Source: Sinimarinibacterium arenosum
GTDB taxonomy: Bacteria > Pseudomonadota > Gammaproteobacteria > Nevskiales > Nevskiaceae
Length of the DNA stretch: 64,000 bases
Assembly (NCBI RefSeq): GCF_005047655.1
Contig: NZ_SUKF01000004.1
Span: 248,001-312,000 of the forward strand
Direction: 5' to 3'
Below are positions 35,910 through 43,488 of the stretch, one piece after another. Made by a program: the position numbers and the translations under genes. How positions within the stretch are numbered: the stretch's first letter is position 1; every line of letters starts with the position of its first letter. The notes under the pieces were generated by a model, which did no database searches, was not told where the DNA came from, and saw only the letters and a list, made by a program, of their open reading frames with translations.

Positions 35910-36404
35910 CTAGTCGTGACGCTTGTTGCTCCCGTTGCCGCTACCGTTGTCGTTGTCGTTGCCGTGACCTTTGTTGCCATGCCCATCACCACGGTCATCC
36001 CGTTCGTGATGATCGCCATCGCCATGATCACGGCGACCGTCACCGCGCTCGTCCTGGTGCCGCTGACGGTAGTGGCTCACGTAAACCTGGTCGTACCAAT
36101 CGTGGTTGACGAAATACACCCGCCGATCGCAGGCGTTGTATTCATGGCAGTGGCGATTCCAGTGGCGAGACTCGCCAGGTCGGACATGCAGGTATATGGG
36201 TTCCTGTCGCACGCGCTCATGTTCAACGATGACCGGTTGCGAGTAGTAGACCCTTGGCCGCGGCGCATCGCCCAAATCAATAACGCCATAGAAGCCGGGC
36301 TGCCCGGCGTTGATGGAAACACCGACATCCGCGGCCAGCGAGGGCGCGCTGAAGGCGCCCAGCGCCATCACGGCGCCGATTGCGAGATTCAAATTTTTGT
36401 TCAT
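35910..36404 (-). CDS. Secreted His/Asp/Gly-rich small protein
   Basis: The ATG at 36404 is chosen because GGAGGCCACC precedes it and a signal peptide follows (IGAVMALGAFSAPSLAAD); the frame is open further upstream. The 164-residue product has a middle with many aromatic and histidine residues (ESRHWNRHCHEYNACDRRVY) and a C-terminal 60 residues of low complexity rich in Asp, His, Gly, Arg and Asn. It could bind metal, but no family is recognised. Such secreted proteins often appear in envelope-stress settings. Confidence 0.72.
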   Translation of the reverse strand: MNKNLNLAIGAVMALGAFSAPSLAADVGVSINAGQPGFYGVIDLGDAPRPRVYYSQPVIVEHERVRQEPIYLHVRPGESRHWNRHCHEYNACDRRVYFVNHDWYDQVYVSHYRQRHQDERGDGRRDHGDGDHHERDDRGDGHGNKGHGNDNDNGSGNGSNKRHD

Positions 36405-36615
36405 GGTGGCCTCCTGCATGGACCTTGTATGGGCGGTTCCGAATGGCTCGCCCTCACCACCCCACTGTTTGCGCTTCAGCCGAAAGTCACCGTGCGGTGA
36501 CGAACACAGAACGCCGATCCATTGCTGTGTGTGCCGCCGCACAGCGTGCGATCGGCCACGACGTTCACCCTCAAGGCTCTCGGCGTTCCGCCGTCGCCGC
36601 ACTGGAGTCATCGTC

Positions 36616-36762
36616 ATGCTCGAAACCATCGCCATCGTCGTACTCCTGCTCTGGGCGCTCGGACTCGTCTCCTCCTACTCAATGGGGGGCTTCATCCACA
36701 TTCTTCTGGTCATCGCGATCGTGGTCATCCTGATCCGGGTTATCCAGGGCCGCCGCATCTGA
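36616..36762 (+). CDS. Lmo0937-family small membrane protein
   Basis: The ATG at 36616 has CTGGAG upstream. The 48-residue product has two membrane helices with the family pattern LLLWALGLVSSYSMGGFIHI followed by a second helix ending in IRVIQGRR. Lmo0937 proteins are small, stress-linked membrane proteins of unknown role. It shares a strand with the stress genes but is separated from them by other genes. Confidence 0.87.
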   Translation: MLETIAIVVLLLWALGLVSSYSMGGFIHILLVIAIVVILIRVIQGRRI

Positions 36763-36836
36763 AAGTTCGCCAGTGTTGATCGGCAAGGTCAGGTCACGCG
36801 CCGCTCGGACCCGGTGCGGCGTTCAAGCTCGCGCAG

Positions 36837-37027
36837 GTAGAGGAATCGAATGTTCCGGGGCGCGCGCGGCAGGATGACCCGGCGCGCTGCGCCTCGCCCT
36901 TCGGGTCGTCCCCGCGAGGCGGCAACGATCAAGCCGGCGGCGCCGGCTTGTCGAACCTGAGCATCATTTGTCGCAGGTTCGAATGCGCGGTCTGACTGAC
37001 GGTGGTGCCGTGTCTTGCCGCCTGTAC
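36837..37027. repeat. Tandem repeat copy 1 (191-192 bp), tRNA-flank derived
   Basis: This segment is repeated almost identically in the next 192 bases. It begins with GTAGAGGAATCGA and carries a tRNA-3'-end-like remnant (GCGCGCGGCAGGATGAC). It also contains two hairpins: AAGCCGGC/GCCGGCTT and TCGAACCTG (36951-36959)/CAGGTTCGA (36974-36982). The second resembles a tRNA T-arm in reverse. No coding content. Confidence 0.75.
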
Positions 37028-37219
37028 GTAGGGGAATCGAGTGCTCCGGGGTGCGCCCGGCAAGGATGACTCGGCGCGCTGCGCCTCGCCCTTCGGATCG
37101 TCTCCGCTGCGCGGCGACGATCAAGCCGGCGCCGCCGGCTTGTCGAACCTGAGCATCATTTGTCGCAGGTTCGAATGCGCGGTCTGACTGACGGTGGTGC
37201 CGTGTCTTGCCGCCTGTAC
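37028..37219. repeat. Tandem repeat copy 2, leading into tRNA-Arg
   Basis: This is the second copy of the repeat, starting GTAGGGGAATCGA. It contains GGTGCGCCCGGCAAGGAT at 37050-37067, which matches the 3' end of the adjacent tRNA-Arg (GGTGCGCCCGGCAGGAT) with one inserted base. The T-arm-like hairpin is at 37143-37174. It ends at GTAGGGGAA where the true tRNA 3' end begins, so the tRNA end is effectively a third, functional copy. Confidence 0.75.
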
Positions 37220-37229
37220 GTAGGGGAAA

Positions 37230-37306
37230 TGGTGCGCCCGGCAGGATTCGAACCTGCGACCCTCGGCTTAGAAGGCCGATGCTCTATCCAACTGAGCTAC
37301 GGGCGC
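37230..37306 (-). tRNA. tRNA-Arg (anticodon UCU)
   Basis: This is a 77-base tRNA on the minus strand with CCA encoded (37230-37232). The acceptor stem GCGCCCG/CGGGCGC, D-loop GCTCAGTTGGATAGAGC, anticodon loop CTTCTAA (anticodon TCT, reading AGA) and T-arm GCAGGTTCGAATCCTGC all pair. A TACAAT -10-like hexamer lies at 37318-37323 on the minus strand. Its 3' flank is the tandem repeat. Confidence 0.96.
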
Positions 37307-37566
37307 GCTGGGCCCGAATTGTACGTGTTTTGTCTACGCTGTGGCCCAAAAAAGTAGAACCGGTGGCAGTCAAAAAGCCAGGGGCAACAGCCCGATTCCG
37401 GCATCAAACCGGACCCGGATTTCGTCGTGCACAAACACCTGGAATTCGCCCACCCGACGACCGGCTTCGACGATCGTCGAAAATCCTTCGTCAGATCGGT
37501 ACAAACCGCAAATTTCCAGCTAGGATACGAACGCGCAATGAGGGCGCTTAGCTAGGGGACAGTGAT

Positions 37567-38049
37567 ATGGCGAAAGCCACCAAGAAGAAACCGGCGGCAA
37601 AGAAGGCAACCGTGAAGAAGGCGGTCGCCAAGAAGGCTCCGGCGAAGAAGGCACCGGCCAAGAAGGCGGCTGCCAAGAAAGTTGCAAAGAAAGTTGTGAA
37701 GAAGGCCGTCAAGAAGGTTGCTGCCAAGAAGGCTGCTCCGAAGAAGGCTGCAGCAAAAAAGGCCGCTCCGAAGAAGGCTGCTCCCAAGAAGGCCAAGCGC
37801 AAACCCAGCGCTGCGCTGATGAAGGACATGACGCCCAGCGCGATCTTGGCCGAAGTCGTCGGTTCCAAGCCGATGCCTCGTGGCCAGATCACGAAGAAGC
37901 TGTGGGCCTACATCAAGAAGAACGGCCTCCAGGATGCAACCAACAAGCGTCAGATCAATGCCGACGAGAAGCTGAAGAAGGTGTTCGGTGGCAAAGCCAT
38001 GGTCAACATGTTCGAGATGACCAAGCTGGTCAGCAAGCACATCAGCTGA
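37567..38049 (+). CDS. SWIB/MDM2-domain protein with histone-H1-like tail
   Basis: This is a 160-residue basic protein. Residues 1-80 are a lysine/alanine-rich tail of KKA, PKK and AKK units (KKAAPKKAAPKKAKRKPSAA), like bacterial H1-like proteins and AlgP. Residues about 80-160 form a SWIB domain (LMKDMTPSAILAEVVGSKPM, WAYIKKNGLQDATNKRQINA). SWIB domains occur in eukaryotic chromatin remodellers and, in bacteria, notably in chlamydiae and some gammaproteobacteria. It probably binds DNA or nucleoid components. A T-rich terminator follows. Confidence 0.9.
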   Translation: MAKATKKKPAAKKATVKKAVAKKAPAKKAPAKKAAAKKVAKKVVKKAVKKVAAKKAAPKKAAAKKAAPKKAAPKKAKRKPSAALMKDMTPSAILAEVVGSKPMPRGQITKKLWAYIKKNGLQDATNKRQINADEKLKKVFGGKAMVNMFEMTKLVSKHIS

Positions 38050-38060
38050 TGGCACTCTGT

Positions 38061-38094
38061 GCGACGCATGCGGCCTTCGCCTGCGTCGCTTTTT
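38061..38094 (+). terminator. Intrinsic terminator after SWIB gene
   Basis: GCGACGCA (38061-38068) pairs with TGCGTCGC (38082-38089), loop of 13 bases with further partial pairing, followed by TTTTT. This is a classical intrinsic terminator 11 bases past the stop codon. Confidence 0.87.
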
Positions 38095-38266
38095 ATTTCC
38101 CGGCACCGACGCCGGACTGAAGCATCGGGCTTGGGCGCTGACGCTCCCTTCACGGAGCCGGTGCGACGGCCATACCGGCCTTAGTAAAAATTTAGGCTCG
38201 CCGTCACGCGTGCCGCAGTACTGTGCGCGCTCCCATCCGCAATCCCGGATTCCGCAGGAGCGCCCG

Positions 38267-39250
38267 ATGAAATTCCGAACGCTGTCCGCAGTGCCGCTCT
38301 GGGCGCTGTGCGTATGTGCCCCCGCCGGAGCGGCCGAACGCATCGGCACGTTCACCGTCGAGATTCGCGTCAGCGGAACACAGCACTGGGCCGCTACGCA
38401 GGACTACGCCGACTCGACCATCTCCGAGTACTACAAGGTCGTGACCCACGTGAAGTCCGATGGCGAGGCGGTCAACTACAACCCGCTCGATCCCAATGCC
38501 GCGCAACAGCAGATGGCCAAGGCGGCCGCCGTGCAGCGCAGGGTCAACGCGGTTCGTGGTGCGCCGGCGCCGGAACGTCCGGCGACGCAGGCCGAGTATC
38601 AGGCACGCCAGCAGGCCCTGGCCGAACAGGCGCAGCGCGATCAGATTGCCTGTGGCGCCGATACCGCCTGTCTGATGCAGCTGGCGATGAAGTACTCGCA
38701 GGCTACCGCCTCGGTGGAAATGCCAGGCCTGGATGTCGACGCGGTGAATCTCGACGACGACGCAGAGGAGCCTCCGCGCTATCTGAACTACATCGGCTAC
38801 GAGAGCTGCCCCACGCAGATCGAGGTCCGGATTGATCGACGCAGCAAGGGGGCGTACTCCGATGTGGCCGGCATGATCCCGTTCACCGAACGCGAAGAAG
38901 CGACGCGCTCGGATTCGGACCCGACCTTCATGCAGTGCTTCAGCCAGCAGACCGTGTACGATCTGGTCGACCAGAAGATTCACAGCTACGGCTTCCGCCC
39001 TCCGCAGGCGCGCGGACTTTACCTGCGCACGGAGCCCTACAGAGAGACGCGCAACGACGACAGTGAGATTTCCGGCACGGCGATCGCGATGGACTGGGTC
39101 AATGAACAACTCCGCCATGCGCCCGCGTCTGGCACCCGCAGCACCACACTCACCTCGCCTGCGCAGGCATTGGTCGGCACCGCAACCGCTGACGCCAAGT
39201 TCAGCGGCAAGATCGACGTGACACTGAGTTGGAAATTCGATCCCGGCTGA
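38267..39250 (+). CDS. Periplasmic protein of unknown function
   Basis: The start is ATG at 38267 with CAGGAG upstream; the product is 327 residues with a signal peptide (LSAVPLWALCVCAPAGAAE). The mature part has an N-terminal strand-rich segment (GTFTVEIRVSGTQHWAATQD), an alanine/glutamine-rich helical middle (QAEYQARQQALAEQAQRDQI), and a cysteine pair (IACGADTACLMQ). A second half (RSKGAYSDVAGMIPFTEREE) ends in IDVTLSWKFDPG. I do not recognise a domain. No functional context is clear. Confidence 0.72.
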   Translation: MKFRTLSAVPLWALCVCAPAGAAERIGTFTVEIRVSGTQHWAATQDYADSTISEYYKVVTHVKSDGEAVNYNPLDPNAAQQQMAKAAAVQRRVNAVRGAPAPERPATQAEYQARQQALAEQAQRDQIACGADTACLMQLAMKYSQATASVEMPGLDVDAVNLDDDAEEPPRYLNYIGYESCPTQIEVRIDRRSKGAYSDVAGMIPFTEREEATRSDSDPTFMQCFSQQTVYDLVDQKIHSYGFRPPQARGLYLRTEPYRETRNDDSEISGTAIAMDWVNEQLRHAPASGTRSTTLTSPAQALVGTATADAKFSGKIDVTLSWKFDPG

Positions 39251-39357
39251 AGGTGCTCCCTGTCCGGAAGCACCGCCTGAACGGGCATAATTCACCGCCC
39301 CGGACACTTGCGCGATGGCAGCAGCACATCGTTGTCACTGCGCACACAGGATCAAAC

Positions 39358-40131
39358 ATGAGCACTGACCGCGACGTCATCGCCTATCGCTGGCACCGCA
39401 ATGCGCTGCACGCCATTGAGTTTCCCCAGACAGTCGAGCTGGAGCAGCTGCTGGGGATCGAGCGGCAGAAGCAGGCGGCAGTACAGAACACGCGCCAGTT
39501 CGTCGAAGGGCGTCCGGCCAACCATGTCCTGCTGACTGGTGCACGCGGCACCGGCAAGTCGTCACTGGTCAAGGCGCTGCTGACGCAGTTCGCGGCGCAG
39601 GGCCTGCGTCTGGTCGAGGTGCATCCACACGATCTGGTCGATCTGCCTGACGTCGTCGCGCCGCTACGCGGCAAACCGGAGCGATTCATCCTCTACGTTG
39701 ACGACTTCTCCGTCGCCGACAACGATCCGGCACTGACCGCGCTGAAGACCGCGCTCGACGGCGGCATTGAGGAGCCACCGGAAAACGTGCTGATCTACGC
39801 CACCTCGAACCGCCGGCATCTGATGCCGGAAACCAAACGCGATAACCAGGAATACCAATGGGTCGACGACGAACTGCATCCAGGCGAGTCGACCGAAGAA
39901 AAAATTTCGCTATCGGAACGCTTCGGCCTGTGGCTGTCATTCCTGGCGTTCAATCAGACCCAGTATCTGGATGCGGTCCGTCTGCACCTGCATCTGCTGG
40001 GACACACGCAGTGGGACGAGAACACCGAAAAGATGGCACTACGCTGGGCACTGAACCGCGCCTCGCGTAGCGGTCGCGTCGCGCGCCAGTTTGCGCGTGA
40101 CTGGGCCGGGCGCGATACCGCGCCCGGCTGA
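39358..40131 (+). CDS. DUF815-family AAA-type ATPase
   Basis: This is a 257-residue P-loop protein; the ATG at 39358 is the natural start. The Walker A motif is TGARGTGKSSL at about residues 60-70, Walker B is ILYVDDFSV, and sensor-1 is IYATSNRRHL. The layout matches DUF815, a family of small ATPases with the C-terminal FGLWLSFLAFNQTQYLDAV segment. Family function is unknown. It stands between unrelated genes. Confidence 0.9.
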   Translation: MSTDRDVIAYRWHRNALHAIEFPQTVELEQLLGIERQKQAAVQNTRQFVEGRPANHVLLTGARGTGKSSLVKALLTQFAAQGLRLVEVHPHDLVDLPDVVAPLRGKPERFILYVDDFSVADNDPALTALKTALDGGIEEPPENVLIYATSNRRHLMPETKRDNQEYQWVDDELHPGESTEEKISLSERFGLWLSFLAFNQTQYLDAVRLHLHLLGHTQWDENTEKMALRWALNRASRSGRVARQFARDWAGRDTAPG

Positions 40132-40147
40132 GTGCCCGGAGATTCAG

Positions 40148-40435
40148 CTAGTTGCTGCGTGCACGCACGACCAGCGCTTCGATCCGGTCGATGCGCACGA
40201 TGGCGTCGTAATATTCCTTGCCGCTGAGTTCGGTCAGCTTCACCGTGCCGCTGCCGAAATCGCTGACGGTACCGGTGAGTTCCTGGCCAGCACCGAGCAT
40301 GACGGTAACGCGCTTGCCCTTGTTGCTGGACAGCGCGTCGCGCATGTTCGGATCGTCGGCCATGGCAAGCGGCCCCCACAGCATGGCACCAAGGGCGGCA
40401 GCCGCCAACAATCTCCGCGAAGTCACAACGCTCAT
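40148..40435 (-). CDS. Secreted small protein with Sm/SH3-like fold
   Basis: This 95-residue protein has GAGGAG upstream and a signal peptide (LAAAALGAMLWGPLAMAD). The mature 70 residues (GKRVTVMLGAGQELTGTVSD, then GSGTVKLTELSGKEYYDAIV and RIDRIEALVV) have the five-strand spacing of an Sm-like or SH3-type barrel, as in Hfq-like proteins, but here exported. This fold call is by pattern only. It is 94 bases downstream of the acyl-CoA-binding protein gene on the same strand. Confidence 0.68.
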   Translation of the reverse strand: MSVVTSRRLLAAAALGAMLWGPLAMADDPNMRDALSSNKGKRVTVMLGAGQELTGTVSDFGSGTVKLTELSGKEYYDAIVRIDRIEALVVRARSN

Positions 40436-40529
40436 CGTTTCACTCCTCTCATGACGGCCTTACGCGGCCATTGGAAACTGCCTGCGTCATTGCTCGTGCA
40501 GCGGTCATGGCGCCCAGAAGGACGCTGCC

Positions 40530-40796
40530 CTACTTGTGCGACTTCAGCAGACTGGAGACCTTGTCGATGTACATCCGCATTGCCTTGTCATTGCTGGTGC
40601 CCTTGAGCTTGGCCCAGGCGTCATACTTGGCGCGACCGACCATATCCAGCATTCCCGGGCGACTGCCTTTGACATCGCCGTCGCTGGCCTGCTTGAAGTG
40701 CGCATACAGAAACAGCATGTCGTTGTTGTCCGGACGCTTGGTCAGCGTCTTGACGTCTTTTTGAGCTTGTTCGAACTGTGCCTGGATCTCGGCCAT
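40530..40796 (-). CDS. Acyl-CoA-binding protein
   Basis: The ATG at 40796 follows GGAGGG and gives an 88-residue protein, the normal ACBP size. The four-helix ACBP signature is present: LTKRPDNNDMLFLYAHFKQA, then SDGDVKGSRPGMLDMVGRAK and YDAWAKLKG. The lysine and tyrosine that hold acyl-CoA are there. ACBP is scattered in bacteria and common in eukaryotes. It should buffer long-chain acyl-CoA, which fits the wax-ester and lipid genes elsewhere in the window. The frame is open upstream but non-coding. Confidence 0.93.
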   Translation of the reverse strand: MAEIQAQFEQAQKDVKTLTKRPDNNDMLFLYAHFKQASDGDVKGSRPGMLDMVGRAKYDAWAKLKGTSNDKAMRMYIDKVSSLLKSHK

Positions 40797-40867
40797 GCAA
40801 CCCTCCGTTTGGTCGGCTTCAACTGATTTGCCAGCATAGCAAACCTCGGGTGACGTTCCCGCGACGA

Positions 40868-42109
40868 TCAGACTCGGCCGCCGAATAAACGCGCGCCCGA
40901 TCCGTCCAGCGAATAGGAATATCCGATCTCCATTTCGAAGTCGACGAAATGCGTCAGTCGCAGCCGCAACGCCACGCCGATACTGCTGTAGACCTTCTGG
41001 AAATTGGCGTCTTCCGGATGCGCGAAGACGTTGCCGGCCTCGGCGATCACCACACCCCGCAGCCAACGCCAGTACAGCGGACGCGCGTATTCCGCCGTCA
41101 GGTAGTAGTAGGCATTGCCCTCGATGAAGTTGCTGTCGTAGCTGCGCAGCGCTGACGATCCCCCCAGACCGAATTGGCGCACACCATCGGGACCGCTGAA
41201 GTACAGGCCGGTGTAGGCCTTCAGGTGCACCGTCTGATGCTCGAGCGAGCCAACGTTGAAATAGCTCGCGTAGGCTGCATTCCACGCGGTGTAGTTGTAG
41301 TCGCTACCCAATTCGCGGTGCGCACCCTCGACACTGACCGACCACCAGCGTCCGACGTCACTGTAGATATGGTTATGAAAGTCGCGGTAGCGGATCTGCA
41401 GCACCGGTGCCAGCGCGTCGCCGTATGCCGCTGGAGCGAACTCGCCGGAAGTTCGTTGTTGTTGCCAGTTCACGCCCGTCCCGACGGTATAACCCTGGCT
41501 TGCGGCTCCGTCTGAATATGTGCGCGAACCGCGCAGCGACACCGTCCGAAAATCCTCGGTGTACTCGCCCAGGTCGCCCTGCACCGGTCGCGTCGTGTAG
41601 CCGACGCTGCCACTCAGCGCATACGGCGAGCCGAATGCGAACGGAGCACGATAGCTGGCAACAAAATTGGTTTCCTTGCCGATGCCCTGGCGCTTGCGGT
41701 CCTCCTGCTCCACCAGCACATACAGCGAGTGGTTACGCCCGGTAACGTTGTCCCAGCGCAGCTGCGCCCCGTAGGAGTAGCGACCGTCGCTTTTTACGTC
41801 GCCGCGCGGCAGCGGCAGAAAGTAGTAGCGTTCGTCGACCCGGAACACCAGGCGCACGCCGCCATCGACCGGCTCCTGTCGCAGGTTGACGCGCCGGAAC
41901 AGTCCGAGATCCTGAATGCCCTGCCGGCTCTTTTCGATCTGAGCCGGATCGGCCGGATCACCGACCTTGACGACCATTTCACGCAGCATGACCTGCGGCC
42001 GTGTGACTTCATTGCCCTCGAACGCGATCTCGACAATGGTCGGATACGCGTCATCGGCAAACGATTGCAGCGATATCAGCAACAGCAATGCCGTTGCCAG
42101 ACGCTTCAC
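40868..42109 (-). CDS. Omp85-family outer-membrane protein with one POTRA
   Basis: The GTG at 42109 overlaps the folA stop (GTGA), giving 413 residues with signal peptide (LATALLLLISLQSFADD). Residues about 20-100 are one POTRA-type domain (VEIAFEGNEVTRPQVMLREM). The rest is an Omp85 C-terminal barrel with the lid-lock region GGSSALRSYDSN (the VRGF/Y-type motif) and final strands ending GARLFGGRV. It is much shorter than BamA and TamA, so it is a small member, perhaps for surface lipoprotein or patatin-type export. It is co-transcribed with folA. Confidence 0.87.
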   Translation of the reverse strand: MKRLATALLLLISLQSFADDAYPTIVEIAFEGNEVTRPQVMLREMVVKVGDPADPAQIEKSRQGIQDLGLFRRVNLRQEPVDGGVRLVFRVDERYYFLPLPRGDVKSDGRYSYGAQLRWDNVTGRNHSLYVLVEQEDRKRQGIGKETNFVASYRAPFAFGSPYALSGSVGYTTRPVQGDLGEYTEDFRTVSLRGSRTYSDGAASQGYTVGTGVNWQQQRTSGEFAPAAYGDALAPVLQIRYRDFHNHIYSDVGRWWSVSVEGAHRELGSDYNYTAWNAAYASYFNVGSLEHQTVHLKAYTGLYFSGPDGVRQFGLGGSSALRSYDSNFIEGNAYYYLTAEYARPLYWRWLRGVVIAEAGNVFAHPEDANFQKVYSSIGVALRLRLTHFVDFEMEIGYSYSLDGSGARLFGGRV

Positions 42110-42591
42110 GGCGCTCGATCCAGCGTTATAAAGGCGAACGCATACGCATGGCGCTCATCAGGTGCATGCACTTCACGCGCAGTTTCACGCCACTGCCCAC
42201 GATCAAAATCGGGAAACCAGGCGTCACCGTCAACTTCGGCATCGACTTCGGTCAGATAGAGCCGGTCCGCGCGCGACAACAGCTGCCGATACAGCTCGGC
42301 GCCGCCGATGACCATCAGCTCCTGTGACGGCTCGTGCGCCTGCAGCGCCGTCTCCAGACTCTGGAACACGCGCGCGCCCTCGGCACGGAAGGCGGGATCG
42401 CGGCTGATCACCCAGTTGTCCCGCTCCGGCAACGGTCGCCCAAGCGAGATCCAGGTCTTGCGCCCCATCAGTACGGTTTTTCCCCGCGTCAGGCGCTTGA
42501 AGTGGCGAAGGTCGTCCGGCAGTCGCCACGGCAGATCTCCGTTGCGGCCGATCACACGGTTACGGTCGAGTGCTGCAATCAGACTGAGCAT
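42106..42591 (-). CDS. folA: Dihydrofolate reductase
   Basis: This 161-residue protein reduces dihydrofolate to tetrahydrofolate using NADPH. It is the right length for FolA and has LSLIAALDRNRVIGRNGDLP, the active-site acidic residue in LPDDLRHFK, the NADPH loop GRKTW, and VIGGAELYRQLL. It overlaps the Omp85 gene. thyA, which produces dihydrofolate, lies two genes away on the same strand, a common arrangement. Confidence 0.96.
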   Translation of the reverse strand: MLSLIAALDRNRVIGRNGDLPWRLPDDLRHFKRLTRGKTVLMGRKTWISLGRPLPERDNWVISRDPAFRAEGARVFQSLETALQAHEPSQELMVIGGAELYRQLLSRADRLYLTEVDAEVDGDAWFPDFDRGQWRETAREVHAPDERHAYAFAFITLDRAP

Positions 42592-42604
42592 GCGGGCATT
42601 GTGC

Positions 42605-43485
42605 CTAGGGAAGATGCTGTGTGCCCAGCAGCGCCCGCTGATTCACCGCCTGGATCGCGTCCACGACAATCTGCGGCTGCTTCCACAACACGAAATGCCC
42701 GGCGTCCGCCAGACGCTCGATTCGCGCCCAGCGCGCCGGTAAAACGCGCTCTGCGAAGTCTGCAGTGCGCGGATCAACCAGCCGGTCATGCTCACCCTGG
42801 ATCACCACGGTCGGCACCCGCAGCGAAGACCAGCGCGGCATCAGCGCCTGCAGTTCCTCACGCAGCGGCAGCATCTCCGCATTGGACTTCAGTAACTCGT
42901 CCGGCGCGAGCCAGCGCGCAATCCAGGTATCGCCCAGGAGGTTGTACCAGCGCGGATGCTCGTACTCCGGCGCCATCGATGGCGCGATCAGCACTGCGGC
43001 GCGCACCTGTCCGGGATAGTCGAGCGCCAGTTGCGCTGCAATCGGCCCGCCCAGCGAATGGCCCACGACGATGGTCGAAGCCTCGCCTTTGCCGAGCAGT
43101 GGCGCCAGCAGCCTGCCCTGCGCGGCCATGTTCGGATCCGCGGCGCCGACCGACCGGCCGTAGCCAGCTCGATCCGGTGCGATCAGGGTGCCCATGCGTT
43201 GCAGCGCCGGATCGCGCAGATAGGCGGCCCAGGCTTCCCAGCTGCCGGGGCTGCCGTGGATGAACAGGATCCGCGTCTGCTCCGAACCCGGCATCTCAAC
43301 GTAGTGCAATGTTCGACCATCCACCTGATAGGTGGCGTCCAGCGGCCTCGGCGGATCGGGAAACAGGGTCTTGACGTCGCACAGCGGATACGGCCCACCA
43401 GAACAGGCAGAAAGCACTGCAGCCGCCGCCCCCCCATCATCGACAACAGTGCGCGCACCGTGTGCGCCGTTCGCATCCGCGACAT
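42605..43485 (-). CDS. Alpha/beta-hydrolase lipoprotein with apparent frameshift in signal peptide
   Basis: The main frame (42605-43417) encodes a hydrolase: oxyanion HGSPGSWEAW, nucleophile elbow VGHSLGGP with serine, acid in VVIQGEHDRLVDPRT, and histidine in LADAGHFVLW. Read in that frame alone, no lipoprotein start is found. An ATG at 43485, three bases after the upstream stop, begins MSRMRTAHTVRALLSMMGG. One added base in the run of seven Cs on the plus strand (43429-43435) would join it to AAAAVLSACSGG, a perfect lipoprotein signal. So the gene is either phase-variable or has a sequencing error. Substrate unknown. Confidence 0.82.
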
Positions 43486-43488
43486 GCG

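Noticed and set aside
36837-37219. CRISPR-like repetition
   Set aside because: Only two long tandem units with no short repeat-spacer structure and no cas genes.
37160-37357. 65-codon plus-strand frame with 'PAGFEPATLGLEG'
   Set aside because: This is the well-known spurious translation of a tRNA antisense strand.
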